DNA of 44,401 nt from an uncultured Bacilli bacterium (GTDB taxonomy: Bacteria > Bacillota_I > Bacilli_A > RF39 > UBA660), in the NCBI GenBank assembly GCA_944363925.1, contig CALVVS010000004.1, forward strand, positions 1 through 44,401, given 5' to 3'. The number at the start of each line of letters is the position of its first letter. Within the stretch, counting starts at the first letter, position 1. The position numbers were made by a program, and so were the translations under genes. Positions 8,228 to 17,819 of the stretch are shown in pieces. A model generated the notes under the pieces. That model did no database searches and had not been told where the DNA came from. It saw nothing but the letters and a program-made list of their open reading frames with translations.

Positions 8228-9787
8228 ATGAGAATAATAAAAAAGGGGGATCTAAGAAATCTTATCCATGATAATGATACAGTGGCTATAAGCGGTTCAG
8301 GAGGATCTGGCTCAGCTGAAGCCATTATCAAAGGCATAAGCGATAGCTTTGTCAAAACCGGCCATCCTAAAAATCTAACAGTAACTTGTGGAATTAGTCC
8401 AGGAAATTTAACCAATGATGAAGTTGGTATGAATATGCTGGCCAAAAAGGGACTAGTTGGTAAAGCCATATGTGCTCATTTAGGCATGGGAAGAGTCTTT
8501 GGAGGTGTCATTGGTCAAAATCAGTTTCCCGCTTTTGCCGTCCCATTAGGCGTTATCAATCATTTATATAGAGCCATCGCCGGTCATGAAATAGGTCTTT
8601 TAACCAAAGTAGGTTTAAACACCTTTGCTGACCCTAGAATAGAAGGCTGCTGCGCTAATGAAAAAGCCAAAAAATTAAAACCAATTGTCGAACTATTAAC
8701 CATAAATGGTCATGAACAATTATTCTATAAATCATTTCCAATAAACGTCGCTGTTATTAAAGCAACCTACGCCGATGAAGAAGGTAATATTTCCTTAGAA
8801 CACGAAGCCGTCATTGGTGAACAATATAATATGGCCATAGCCGCTCATAATAGCGGAGGCATCGTCATCGTCGAAGTTGAAAAAATCGTTCCTAAAAACT
8901 CATTAAGAGCTAGAAATGTCTTAATTCACTCATCAATTGTCGACTATGTGTTAGTATCTAAACCAGATATGTCACTAGGTGATTATAATATGCCAGTCTA
9001 TAGACCGGAAATAACCGGCGATAAAAAAATACCTTTAGAAGATATAAAAATAAGACCATTAGATAACCGTAAAATCTGTGGTAGAAGAAGTGCAATGGAA
9101 CTTAGAAAAGGTTATGTCGTAAACTTAGGCGTTGGTATGCCAGATTCAGTAGCAAATGCCTGCGCCGAAGAAGGCATCAGTGACGATATATTCTTATCAG
9201 TTGAATCAGGCCCAACCGGCGGCGTCCCAATCGGCGGAGTAGCCTTTGGTGGAGCCATAAACCCAGATTCAGTAATTCCAACCGCCGAACAGTTTGATGC
9301 TTATAATGGTGGATCTTTAGATATGGCCATATTAGGCTTGGCCGAAGTTGATAAAGAAGGTAACGTCAACGTCAGTAAATTTGGTACTAGAGTAACAGGA
9401 CCTGGTGGTTTTATAAACATCACTCAAAACACTAAAAAAGTAATCTTTATGGGCACATTTACCACCCATAAATTAAAAGAAGAAATTAAAGATAATAAAA
9501 TAATAATTCAAAATGAAGGCGAAAATAAAAAATTCGTTCAAAAAGTTCAGCAAATAACCTTCTCAGCTAAAAATGCCATCAAAAACAAACAAGACATACT
9601 ATATGTAACTGAAAGAGCTGTCTTTAAACTAACCGAAAAAGGCCCAGAACTAATTGAAATAGCACCCGGTATTGACTTAGAAAAAGATATTTTAAATCAA
9701 ATGGAATTTAAACCACAAATTTCACCAAATTTAAAAGAAATGGATAAACGAATCTTCAAAGAAGAAAAAATGAACTTAAAAATATAA
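8228..9787 (+). CDS. Acetate/propionate-type CoA-transferase (family I)
   Basis: A 519-residue single-chain enzyme that fuses both CoA-transferase subunits, as in YdiF and propionate CoA-transferase (Pct). The N-terminal half has the S-G-S-G-G-S-G-S-A-E CoA-binding loop. The C-terminal half has the catalytic Glu326 in V-E-S-G-P-T-G-G and a G-V-G-M-P-D loop. It moves CoA between acyl-CoA and a free acid such as acetate or propionate, in short-chain acid metabolism. ATG 8228 lies after GGTGATAAT, a weak SD. No neighbouring fermentation genes support a specific substrate. A promoter-like TGTTATAAT and a hairpin follow its stop. Confidence 0.85.
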   Translation: MRIIKKGDLRNLIHDNDTVAISGSGGSGSAEAIIKGISDSFVKTGHPKNLTVTCGISPGNLTNDEVGMNMLAKKGLVGKAICAHLGMGRVFGGVIGQNQFPAFAVPLGVINHLYRAIAGHEIGLLTKVGLNTFADPRIEGCCANEKAKKLKPIVELLTINGHEQLFYKSFPINVAVIKATYADEEGNISLEHEAVIGEQYNMAIAAHNSGGIVIVEVEKIVPKNSLRARNVLIHSSIVDYVLVSKPDMSLGDYNMPVYRPEITGDKKIPLEDIKIRPLDNRKICGRRSAMELRKGYVVNLGVGMPDSVANACAEEGISDDIFLSVESGPTGGVPIGGVAFGGAINPDSVIPTAEQFDAYNGGSLDMAILGLAEVDKEGNVNVSKFGTRVTGPGGFINITQNTKKVIFMGTFTTHKLKEEIKDNKIIIQNEGENKKFVQKVQQITFSAKNAIKNKQDILYVTERAVFKLTEKGPELIEIAPGIDLEKDILNQMEFKPQISPNLKEMDKRIFKEEKMNLKI

Positions 9788-9793
9788 AAAACA

Positions 9794-9802
9794 TGTTATA
9801 AT
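9794..9802 (+). promoter_or_regulatory. Extended -10 promoter for the G5-domain gene
   Basis: TGTTATAAT lies 6 bases after the CoA-transferase stop. Transcription would begin near 9809, upstream of the hairpin at 9816-9848. Confidence 0.5.
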
Positions 9803-9810
9803 TGAATTGT

Positions 9811-9854
9811 AAAGTGCTAGTACAGACTTTATATGGTTTTGTGCTAGCTTTTTT
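9811..9854 (+). terminator. Terminator or leader attenuator before the G5-domain gene
   Basis: GCTAGTACA (9816-9824) pairs with TGTGCTAGC (9840-9848) with one G-U pair, followed by six T. It can end CoA-transferase transcripts. Because the extended -10 lies upstream of it, it would also act on transcripts of the next gene. Confidence 0.7.
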
Positions 9855-9869
9855 GTAAGGAGTATGATT

Positions 9870-10671
9870 ATGAAAAAAGTAGTAGGATTTATTTTATTAA
9901 TAGTTTCTTTAACGCCAGTTAACATCTTTGCTCAAAGAGGTTGTTGTTCATCACATGGCGGTGTTTCAGGTGCTTGCCGAAACGGTTATCAAGTTTGTAA
10001 TGATGGAACCACCAGCCCAAGTTGTACATGTAGTAGTTCGTCTTATTCAAATCAAACGTATACCCCCAGTTATATATGGATGTACTGATCGAAATGCCAT
10101 AAATTATAATGTAAGTGCCAATAAAGATGATGGTAGCTGTATTGCCAAAATATCAGGATGTACTAATAAAGATGCTATCAACTATAATGCATCTGCTAAT
10201 ACTGATGATAATTCATGTCAGTTTGAAAAAGAAATAACTGAAACAGAAATAATAAAATATAAAACGAAATACTTAGATAATAATGAAATGATTATAGGTG
10301 AAGAAAAAACAAAAACAACCGGTCAAAACGGCGAAAAGCAAATCACATACACTGTCATACTAGATTCATCTGGCAAGGAAATATCAAGAGAAAAGAAAAG
10401 TGAAGTTATAACAAAAAAAGCAAAAGACGAAATAATAGAACAAGGTACTAATGATGGGGGAATTATTATTATAAGTATTTTATGGATTGTATGTTTAATA
10501 ATATCTTTCTATTATGCCATCAAAAATAAAAATGGTAATTTATTATTAAATAAAATTCAAAAACAAAGAAAAGAAGAGTCAATTTTATTATATATATTTT
10601 ATGTAATGATGGTAATTCCAGCTTATATTGATGTTACTATAATTATCATAAATAAAATAAAACATAAATAA
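9870..10671 (+). CDS. Secreted G5-domain surface protein with GCTD repeats, frameshifted
   Basis: The open frames 9870-10088 and 9928-10671 together make one protein interrupted by a frameshift, probably at the C5 run 10063-10067 (four C would restore frame). ATG 9870 is preferred over 9864 because AAGGAG (9857-9862) is 7 bases away. Order: signal peptide ending at F-A-Q; a Cys-rich segment (G-C-C-S-S-H-G-G-V ... C-T-C); two 21-residue GCTD-type repeats; a G5 domain of about 75 residues; one or two C-terminal membrane segments. G5 domains occur in sortase-era surface proteins and wall hydrolases. Whether this is a real lesion, programmed frameshifting or assembly error is open. Confidence 0.65.
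10078..10218 (+). repeat. Two 21-residue GCTD-type repeats in the G5-domain protein
   Basis: The repeats are at 10078-10140 and 10156-10218. Consensus: G-C-T-(D/N)-x-x-A-I-N-Y-N-x-S-A-N-x-D-D-x-S-C. The spaced Cys pair and the D-D turn are typical of this secreted repeat. Confidence 0.85.
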
Positions 10672-10687
10672 AAATAGTCAAACAAAG

Positions 10688-10718
10688 CGAGTATATAAAA
10701 CAAGGTATACTCGTTTTT
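10688..10718 (+). terminator. Terminator after the G5-domain gene
   Basis: CGAGTATA (10688-10695) pairs with TATACTCG (10706-10713), followed by five T. Confidence 0.8.
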
Positions 10719-10760
10719 ATATAAAAATTCCCATAAAATGTCCAAAACTAAAGATTCAGG

Positions 10761-10769
10761 TGTTATAAT
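10761..10769 (+). promoter_or_regulatory. Extended -10 promoter of addBA
   Basis: TGTTATAAT is 18 bases before the addB start; no strong -35 is visible. Confidence 0.6.
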
Positions 10770-10787
10770 TAATTAGGAAGTGATGCT

Positions 10788-13088
10788 ATGCAAATAAACG
10801 AAGGATTAATAATTGCTCCTAATTATATCAAAAAAGAAATCCTAAAAAAAATCTCTCAAGAAAAAAAACTAATAAATATAAAAATCATGGATAAAAAAGA
10901 GTTCATCCAAAACTACTATGGTAAATGCCAAAAAGAAGCTCTTTATTTTATTATGGAAAAATATAAATTAAACTATGAAATAGCCAAAAACTATATAAAT
11001 AATATATTCATAAATAGTAAAACCATAAAACCATTTTTTGACGCCTTAAAAAAAGAAAACTTAATCGAAATAAACCCATACTTCAAAAATAATCTAAAAA
11101 ACATAACCGTAATCGGCTATAACGATATAGATCCCTATATATTAAAAGACCTAAAAAAATATCACTTAAACATAATAAAAAATGAAATAGGAAACCTAAA
11201 TCCACCAGTATATGATTTCGATACCCAAACAGACGAAATAACATATGTCGCTGTAGACATAATAAATAAAATAAAAAACGAAAACATAGATATAAATGAT
11301 ATCTTCATATCAGGCATTACTGAAGAATATAAAAGCGAACTAATAAGAATATTTAATCTCTTTAAAATACCATTTTCCTTTAAAAACCAAACCCCACTTT
11401 ATAGCGCTCCCCTAGTCCAAAATTTTATAAATAATCTAAAAGAAACAAAAAACCTAGAAAAATCATTAGAAAACCTTCCTAATATAGAACTAAAAAATAA
11501 AATAATCGATATCATAAATAACCTCTCCTTCCCTAAAATAGATAAAATAGCCATAGAAATAATAGAAAACAATCTAAAAAACATCAAACTAGAAAATACC
11601 ATAATCAAAAATGCCGTAAAAATAATTGATATTAATGAAATAACCGATAAAACAAAACACTATTACATACTAGGCCTAAATCAAACCATAATTCCCCATA
11701 TATATAAAGATGATGACCTCATCAAAGATAAAGAAAAAGAAGCACTTGGACTACTAACCTCACTTCAAAAAAACGAAATAGCCAAAGAAAACATCAACTA
11801 CATTATAAAAACATTTCCTAATCTAACCCTGTCATATAAACTAAAAGATACCTTTAATACCTATTATTCATCATCAGTCATCTCAAACCTAAAAATAATC
11901 AAAAATAATCAAATAACCTATAACCACTCAAACAACTATAACAAACTAAAACTAGGAATAATGCTAGATAACTACTATAACTATAATGAAAAAAATGACA
12001 TACTACCCGCACTATATAATACCTATAAAAATATCCCCTATAACGAATATTCCAATAAATACACGAAAGTAAATGAAAAAGATCTAAAAGAATATATAAA
12101 AAATAACCTCACACTCTCATACACCAGTTTAAATAACTATGCCCTATGCCCCTTCAAATTCTATCTAAAACATATATTAAAACTAGAACCCTTTGAAGAA
12201 ACCTTTTCCTTATTAATAGGCAACCTATTCCACTACGTACTATCACACCTCTATAATAAAAATTTCAATCTAGAAGAAGAATACTATGGATACTTAAAAG
12301 ATATAAACCTCTCAGCAAAAGAAAAATTTTATATAGATAAACTCTATAAAACACTAAAGCAAGATATCGAAATCATCAAATGGCAAGAAACCAAAAGTAA
12401 ATATAATAATCATCTAACCGAAAAACAAGTCGAAATAGATAAATCAAAAGATATCAAAATAACCTTCAAAGGCATAATCGATAAAATAAACTATCAAGAA
12501 GAAAATAACAAAATAAATGCCATCATAATTGACTATAAAACAGGTAAAGTATCCCAAACTTTAGATAATATAAACTATGGCCTAAACATGCAGCTTCCAA
12601 CCTATATATATCTAGTTCAAAAAGGTTTAGGTAAAACCTATCAAGTAAATGGCTTCTATCTGCAAGAACTTTTAAACGAAAGCCCATTAGATAGTAAAGA
12701 TAATGAAAAAGATATAAAAAATAACCTAAAACTAAAAGGTTATACCATAAATGATGAAAACATCATCGAAAAAATAGACGAAACATATCAAAATAGTGAA
12801 ATAATAAATAGTATGAAAACCACCCAAAAAGGTTTTTATACATACTCCAAAATAATAGACCAAGAAGACATAAAAAAACTAGAAAACATAACCGAAAATA
12901 ACATCGATAACACCATCGATAATATTTTAAAAGCTAACTTTAAAATAAACCCTAAAAGAATAAATAATAAAAACATCAGCTGTGAATTTTGTCCCTTCAA
13001 AGACATCTGCTATGTCAAAGAAGAAGATATTGAGGACCTAAAAGAAACTAAATTCAAAGACATCATAGGAGGTGAAACAAATGCCTAA
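10788..13088 (+). CDS. addB: ATP-dependent helicase/nuclease subunit B (AddB), compact
   Basis: This is the nuclease partner of AddA in double-strand-break end resection. The 766-residue protein is well below the roughly 1150 of Bacillus AddB, mainly through a reduced helicase-like N-terminus. The C-terminal PD-(D/E)xK nuclease is clear: L-S-Y-T-S-L-N-N-Y-A-L-C454-P-F, then D582-Y-K584-T-G. Four Cys (454, 732, 735, 741) match the iron-sulfur staple that clamps the nuclease in AddB proteins. Start ATG follows GGAAGTGATGCT. It overlaps addA by 8 bases, so the two are co-translated. Confidence 0.88.
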   Translation: MQINEGLIIAPNYIKKEILKKISQEKKLINIKIMDKKEFIQNYYGKCQKEALYFIMEKYKLNYEIAKNYINNIFINSKTIKPFFDALKKENLIEINPYFKNNLKNITVIGYNDIDPYILKDLKKYHLNIIKNEIGNLNPPVYDFDTQTDEITYVAVDIINKIKNENIDINDIFISGITEEYKSELIRIFNLFKIPFSFKNQTPLYSAPLVQNFINNLKETKNLEKSLENLPNIELKNKIIDIINNLSFPKIDKIAIEIIENNLKNIKLENTIIKNAVKIIDINEITDKTKHYYILGLNQTIIPHIYKDDDLIKDKEKEALGLLTSLQKNEIAKENINYIIKTFPNLTLSYKLKDTFNTYYSSSVISNLKIIKNNQITYNHSNNYNKLKLGIMLDNYYNYNEKNDILPALYNTYKNIPYNEYSNKYTKVNEKDLKEYIKNNLTLSYTSLNNYALCPFKFYLKHILKLEPFEETFSLLIGNLFHYVLSHLYNKNFNLEEEYYGYLKDINLSAKEKFYIDKLYKTLKQDIEIIKWQETKSKYNNHLTEKQVEIDKSKDIKITFKGIIDKINYQEENNKINAIIIDYKTGKVSQTLDNINYGLNMQLPTYIYLVQKGLGKTYQVNGFYLQELLNESPLDSKDNEKDIKNNLKLKGYTINDENIIEKIDETYQNSEIINSMKTTQKGFYTYSKIIDQEDIKKLENITENNIDNTIDNILKANFKINPKRINNKNISCEFCPFKDICYVKEEDIEDLKETKFKDIIGGETNA

Positions 13089-16000
13089 TTGGACCAAAGA
13101 ACAATCACTTGCCATAAATAAAACAGGCGAAAATATCATCGTCTCAGCCGGAGCTGGCTCTGGTAAAACCGCCGTTTTATCTGAAAGAGTAATCACCAAA
13201 TTAAAACAAAAAATTAGCTTAGATAATCTCTTAATCTTAACCTTTACCAATGCCGCTGCCGCCGAGATGAAAGATAGAATTAGAAAAAAAATAATCAAAG
13301 AAAATATAACTAAAGAAATAAATAAAGTCGATACAGCTGACATCACCACCTTTGATGCTTACGCCCTGTCCCTCGTAAAAAAGTATAGCCATAAACTAAA
13401 CATCACCAATAAACTTTCCATAGTAGACCAAAGTATCATCGCCCTAGAAAAAAAACACATAATCATAAAAATATTCGAAGAAAACTATGAAACTAAAAAT
13501 AAAAAATTTTTAAAACTAATAAATAATTTCACCCTAAAAGATGATAAAAAAATCATAAAAAATATCCTCAAACTAAACGAAAGCTTAGATAATCTCTATA
13601 ATAAAGACGAATTTCTAAAAACATATATCAAAAACTACTATAATGAAAATAAACTAAATGAATTTCTAGACGAATATCAAACCTTAATAAAAGAAAAACA
13701 AAAAAGTATAAAAAACGCAGTCAAAACATTAAGCTATTACGTAGACGGAAATTACATCGAAAAACTAGAAAACAATCTAAACAATTTATTAAGCGCTAAA
13801 ACTTACGAAGAAATAAAAAACTCATTTCCCGAAAGACTTCCAAATATGCCAAAAGGAGCAGATGAAGAAGCTAAAACCACTAAAACAGAATTAAAAAACC
13901 TCATCGACGAATTAAAAGAACTCACCAAATATGAAAACATAACCGAAATAAAAGAAAACATCAAAAGCACCAAAGACTATGCCGAAATAATAGTAGATAT
14001 CATATTAAAATTAGATGAAAAACTAAACCAATATAAAAAAGAAAAACAAGTCTATGAATTTATCGATATCGCCACTATGGCCATTAACCTCTTAAAAGAA
14101 AATGAAGACATTAGAACTTCCTTAAAAGGAAAATATAAAGAAATACTAATAGACGAATATCAAGATACCAATGATATCCAAGAAACATTTATCTCATATA
14201 TTGAAAATAATAATGTCTATATGGTCGGCGACATCAAACAATCTATCTACCGCTTTAGACATACAAATCCAAAGCTTTTCAAAACAAAATATGAATCATA
14301 TAGTAAAAATAATGGTGGCTATAAAATAGACCTAAATAAAAACTTCCGCTCAAGAAAAGAAGTCTTAGAAAACATCAATGAAATGTTTAACCAAATAATG
14401 GACTCTAATATCGGCGGTGCAGATTATATAAAATCACATCAAATGATATTTGGTAATACCGCCTATAACGAAATAAATCAAGAAAACTATAACATGGAAA
14501 TATTAAACTACCAAAAACCTGAAGAAAAAAACTTCAGTAAAGATGAAATAGAAATCTTCGCAATTGCAAACGATATAAAAAATAAAATAAAAAAGAAATT
14601 TCAAATCATGGATAAAGAAACAAATCAAAAAAAGAATCTCGAATATAAAGACTGCGCCATCCTAATAGACCGTTCATCAAACTTTGAACTATATAAAAAA
14701 ATATTCGAATATATGCAAATACCAATAACCATCTACCGAGATAAAGCCCTAAACACCTCAGACGAAATAATAATAATCAAACATATATATAATTTAATTC
14801 TCTCAAATAAAATAGACGAAAACTTCAAATATTCCTTCACCTCACTAGCTAGAAGTTATATATTTGAATATAAAGATAATGAAATATTAAATTATATAAA
14901 CAAAAAAAACTATCAAGATACTGAAATAATGCAAAAAATAAATTTACTAAAACAAAATATCAATCAAAAAACAAACGAAATATTAATAAGAGAAATCATC
15001 GATAACTTTGATATATATCAAAAAATGATTAAAATAGGCGATATAAAAAATAGAATAACCGTAATAGATTCCTTAATAAAAGTCGCCCAAAACTGTGATA
15101 AATTAGGCTATAAAATAAGCGATTTCTATGAATATCTAAACGAAGTTCTAGAAGAAGGCTTAAATATAACTCTCGCTTTAAACAAAGAAAACTCAAACTC
15201 CGTTAAAATAATGACCATCCATGCCTCAAAAGGACTAGAATTCCCCGTATGTTACTTTAGTTCATTAAATAAAAAATTTAACATCGACGATTTAAAAAAT
15301 TTGTTCTACTTCGAAGAAAAATATGGCCTAATCTTGCCATATTATAATAATGGCCCTAAATCTACCATTTTAAAAACCTTATTAAAACATAGCTATCTAA
15401 AAGAAGAAATATCCGAAAAAATAAGACTATTTTATGTAGCCCTAACAAGAGCAAGAGAAAAAATAATCTTAGTAACCAATCTAGAAGAAAAACCAGTCTT
15501 TAAAGATAATGGCATAGTAGATAATAGTATAAGATTAAAATATGCCTCATTTATAGATATTTTAAACTCGGTTTATAAAACCTTAGAAAAATATATAACC
15601 AATATCGACTTATCCACCTTAAAACTAACTAAAGAATATAATCTGTCAAAAAAATCAATGTTAAAATTAGACTTTTCCACAGTAAAACCTTTAAATATTG
15701 AAGAACTGAATATTCAAAAAGAAGAGATAACCAAATCACATTTTTCCAAAACATCACATACATTGTACACAAAAGAAGAAAAACAAAATATCGAATTAGG
15801 TTTAAAAATGCATAACATCTTAGAAAATGTTGATTTTAAAAACCCAGACCTTAGTGCCCTAACCCCTTTTGAAAAAAACAAAATAACCTCATTTATAAAT
15901 ACTGGTATTTTAAATAACGCCAAACAAATATATAAAGAATATGAATTCATCTATGAAGAAAACAATGAAGAATATCATGGTATTATCGACCTTCTTTTAA

Positions 16001-16170
16001 TAAAAGAAAATGAAAATGTCATAATCGACTATAAGCTAAAAAATATAACTGATGATGCTTACTTAAAACAACTAAATGGTTATAAAAAATATATCGAAAA
16101 TATTACTAATAAAAATACAAAAATTTATTTATATTCTATATTAGATGAAAAATTAGTAGATTTAAACTGA
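13081..16170 (+). CDS. addA: ATP-dependent helicase/nuclease subunit A (AddA)
   Basis: ATG 13081 is chosen because AGGAGGT (13067-13073) lies 7 bases before it, giving 1029 residues. Superfamily 1A helicase motifs appear in order: Walker A with K29-T30 (S-A-G-A-G-S-G-K-T), L-T-F-T-N-A-A-A-A-E-M, I-D-E-Y-Q-D-T, V-G-D-I-K-Q-S-I-Y-R-F-R, T-I-H-A-S-K-G-L-E-F-P, and Y-V-A-L-T-R-A-R. A C-terminal RecB-type nuclease follows: G-I-I-D-L-L and I-I-D-Y-K. With AddB it unwinds and degrades DNA ends and loads recombination. It is somewhat shorter than Bacillus AddA (about 1230) but complete in motifs. Confidence 0.93.
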   Translation: MPNWTKEQSLAINKTGENIIVSAGAGSGKTAVLSERVITKLKQKISLDNLLILTFTNAAAAEMKDRIRKKIIKENITKEINKVDTADITTFDAYALSLVKKYSHKLNITNKLSIVDQSIIALEKKHIIIKIFEENYETKNKKFLKLINNFTLKDDKKIIKNILKLNESLDNLYNKDEFLKTYIKNYYNENKLNEFLDEYQTLIKEKQKSIKNAVKTLSYYVDGNYIEKLENNLNNLLSAKTYEEIKNSFPERLPNMPKGADEEAKTTKTELKNLIDELKELTKYENITEIKENIKSTKDYAEIIVDIILKLDEKLNQYKKEKQVYEFIDIATMAINLLKENEDIRTSLKGKYKEILIDEYQDTNDIQETFISYIENNNVYMVGDIKQSIYRFRHTNPKLFKTKYESYSKNNGGYKIDLNKNFRSRKEVLENINEMFNQIMDSNIGGADYIKSHQMIFGNTAYNEINQENYNMEILNYQKPEEKNFSKDEIEIFAIANDIKNKIKKKFQIMDKETNQKKNLEYKDCAILIDRSSNFELYKKIFEYMQIPITIYRDKALNTSDEIIIIKHIYNLILSNKIDENFKYSFTSLARSYIFEYKDNEILNYINKKNYQDTEIMQKINLLKQNINQKTNEILIREIIDNFDIYQKMIKIGDIKNRITVIDSLIKVAQNCDKLGYKISDFYEYLNEVLEEGLNITLALNKENSNSVKIMTIHASKGLEFPVCYFSSLNKKFNIDDLKNLFYFEEKYGLILPYYNNGPKSTILKTLLKHSYLKEEISEKIRLFYVALTRAREKIILVTNLEEKPVFKDNGIVDNSIRLKYASFIDILNSVYKTLEKYITNIDLSTLKLTKEYNLSKKSMLKLDFSTVKPLNIEELNIQKEEITKSHFSKTSHTLYTKEEKQNIELGLKMHNILENVDFKNPDLSALTPFEKNKITSFINTGILNNAKQIYKEYEFIYEENNEEYHGIIDLLLIKENENVIIDYKLKNITDDAYLKQLNGYKKYIENITNKNTKIYLYSILDEKLVDLN

Positions 16171-16214
16171 ATAAATAAATAATAAATACACCATAATTAT
16201 TATAAGGTGAAATT

Positions 16215-16739
16215 ATGTCCAAAAAAGAAAAACGAAAAATAGTCCAAATGATTTTAAATCAAAATCTTGAAAAACAAGATAAGGAAGATATAATAGACCT
16301 TCTAGCCGACTCCTCAGTTGCCATCGATGTTGATAAAGAAGAGCAAAGAAAACTTACCTTTGGTGAAAAAATGGCTGATAAAATATCGGAAATAGCCGGC
16401 AGTTGGTCTTTCATATTTATATCAATAATCTTTCTAATAATGTGGATGCTAATAAATACCATAATTCTAAAAGAAAATAAAATAGATCCCTATCCTTATA
16501 TATTATTAAATCTAATCTTGTCATGTATATCCGCTCTTCAAGCTCCAATTATCATGATGAGTCAAAATAGAGCTTCAAAAAAAGATAGTCTAAGAAATCA
16601 AAATGATTATAAAATAGACCTAAAAAGTGAACTTCTTTTAGAAGATCTACATCATAAAGTCGAAATTTTAATCAACAATCAAAATAGACTTCTAAACATA
16701 TTAGATAAAGCCATAACCGAAGAAAATATTGAAAAATAA
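16215..16739 (+). CDS. DUF1003 family membrane protein
   Basis: This 174-residue protein starts at ATG 16215 after AAGGTGAAATT. It has a short acidic/basic N-terminus, then the family core: a G-E-K-M-A-D-K segment, G-S-W-S-F-I-F, two membrane helices (about 65-85 and 95-118) with W-M-L-I-N and P-Y-P-Y-I-L-L-N-L between them, then S-C-I-S-A-L-Q-A-P-I-I-M-M-S-Q-N-R. The C-terminus is a helical, partly coiled-coil tail. The family has no well-established function. It is 44 bases downstream of addA and could be read from the same transcript. Confidence 0.85.
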   Translation: MSKKEKRKIVQMILNQNLEKQDKEDIIDLLADSSVAIDVDKEEQRKLTFGEKMADKISEIAGSWSFIFISIIFLIMWMLINTIILKENKIDPYPYILLNLILSCISALQAPIIMMSQNRASKKDSLRNQNDYKIDLKSELLLEDLHHKVEILINNQNRLLNILDKAITEENIEK

Positions 16740-16775
16740 ATAAAATATATAATTAAAGAAAAACAAATTATTAAA

Positions 16776-16802
16776 AAATCTCATCAAAAAGGTGAGATTT
16801 TA
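16776..16802. terminator. Bidirectional terminator between converging genes
   Basis: AAATCTCATC (16776-16785) pairs with GGTGAGATTT (16791-16800), with A-runs on the left and T on the right. It can serve both the DUF1003 gene and the variable surface protein gene. Confidence 0.75.
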
Positions 16803-16809
16803 AAATGCT

Positions 16810-17706
16810 TTAAAGTGAAATTTGGTATGGATTAGATTGACTACCATTTCCACCAGTAATTTTGATGTCTGATGAAAGATATAAAGCAGGGCGGACCGCA
16901 TCATCATATTCACAATAATAGTTACTAAAAAAACCATCTCCCCACACATCATATGCCTGGTAGCTGTCATCTGGTGTTAGGGTCCACCAATTATTATTAG
17001 TTATCATCCATGTAGTATTTTTGCATATTTGATCATTGTCATAATCATTTTCAATTAGTTTTCCAGTTCCACAACCACTTTTATTACTATTGCTTCTTAT
17101 ATACTCTGATACTGTGGCTAAAGCTATTTTTCCATTCCATGTTATACTACTTTCATCATTAACTTGATTAGCTAGGTCATTATCCCAACCAGTAATTGAC
17201 CCTATATTCCAATTGCGTGATATTATTTGATTTTGGGCAATACTACTTAACCTATTATAATATGTTTCATTTAAATATGTATTTAAACTTGCTGGTCTGG
17301 CCCAATTACTACTATTTGATGTATCCCATGCCATATTTCCTATACTTTTTATCCTAATTATTTTTATTGTTCCATCACACTCGACTGATATTATTCTCCA
17401 GCCAGCTTTTTCTCCATTGAAAGTTACATAGTTATTTGGATTTGCCCCTGTAAAGAAATATCTACACTCGTACGGATCTTTTTCAAGGACAGCATTTTCT
17501 ATAATAGTTTCTCCAGCCGTTGGTTCTTTTGTACACTCAGTATAAAGTTCATCAATAGCATCTTGAACATTTTCTGACTTTAAACCACTCACACCATTAT
17601 CATAAGTAACATCACTACTTGCAAAATAAGTAGCTGCATACACACTGCCACACAATAAAACACTTATAATAAAACCTACACAATAACTTTTTAAAAATTT
17701 TTTCAT
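16810..17706 (-). CDS. Secreted protein with hypervariable C-terminal segment (DUF6273-like)
   Basis: This 298-residue protein has a signal peptide (M-K-K-F-L-K then a hydrophobic stretch ending V-Y-A-A) and an SD of GAAGGGGA before ATG 17706. A central part carries W-R-I-I-S, I-R-I-K-S-I-G-N and W-N-G-K-I-A-L-A-T motifs. The C-terminus reads W-W-T-L-T-P, then 24 unusual residues rich in Tyr, Asp, Ser, Asn and Phe, then A-V-R-P-A-L-Y-L-S-S-D-I-K-I-T-G-G. I read the fold as a sulfatase-modifying/C-type-lectin-like domain with a variable ligand face (inference). A truncated relative lies at 22037-22369. Divergent XRE gene and an operator-like palindrome adjoin its promoter. Probably a surface ligand-binding protein. 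Confidence 0.65.
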   Translation of the reverse strand: MKKFLKSYCVGFIISVLLCGSVYAATYFASSDVTYDNGVSGLKSENVQDAIDELYTECTKEPTAGETIIENAVLEKDPYECRYFFTGANPNNYVTFNGEKAGWRIISVECDGTIKIIRIKSIGNMAWDTSNSSNWARPASLNTYLNETYYNRLSSIAQNQIISRNWNIGSITGWDNDLANQVNDESSITWNGKIALATVSEYIRSNSNKSGCGTGKLIENDYDNDQICKNTTWMITNNNWWTLTPDDSYQAYDVWGDGFFSNYYCEYDDAVRPALYLSSDIKITGGNGSQSNPYQISL

Positions 17707-17739
17707 ATAGTTCCCCTTCTACCATTTTTAATTAACTAA

Positions 17740-17769
17740 ATTATAACACATTTGTTGCCAGTCTGACAA
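17740..17769 (-). promoter_or_regulatory. Promoter of the variable surface protein gene
   Basis: On the minus strand, -35 TTGTCA (17764-17769) and -10 TATAAT (17740-17745, preceded by TGT) are separated by 18 bases. The -35 lies inside the palindrome at 17754-17770. Confidence 0.6.
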
Positions 17770-17770
17770 C
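17754..17770. promoter_or_regulatory. Operator-like palindrome in the divergent promoter region
   Basis: GTTGCCAG-T-CTGACAAC: the two 8-base arms match at 7 positions. It covers the -35 of the surface-protein promoter and is 50 bases before the XRE gene, so it is a good candidate binding site for that regulator. A second inverted repeat, TTTCTC...GAGAAA (17775-17796), lies next to it. Confidence 0.55.
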
Positions 17771-17819
17771 ATACTTTCTCGCTAAAAAATGAGAAAATAT
17801 GTAGTATAAGGTGATACAA

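Noticed and set aside
8209-9787. Long minus-strand frames inside the CoA-transferase, AddA, asnB and ATPase genes
   Set aside because: They mirror conserved genes on the other strand and lack SDs.
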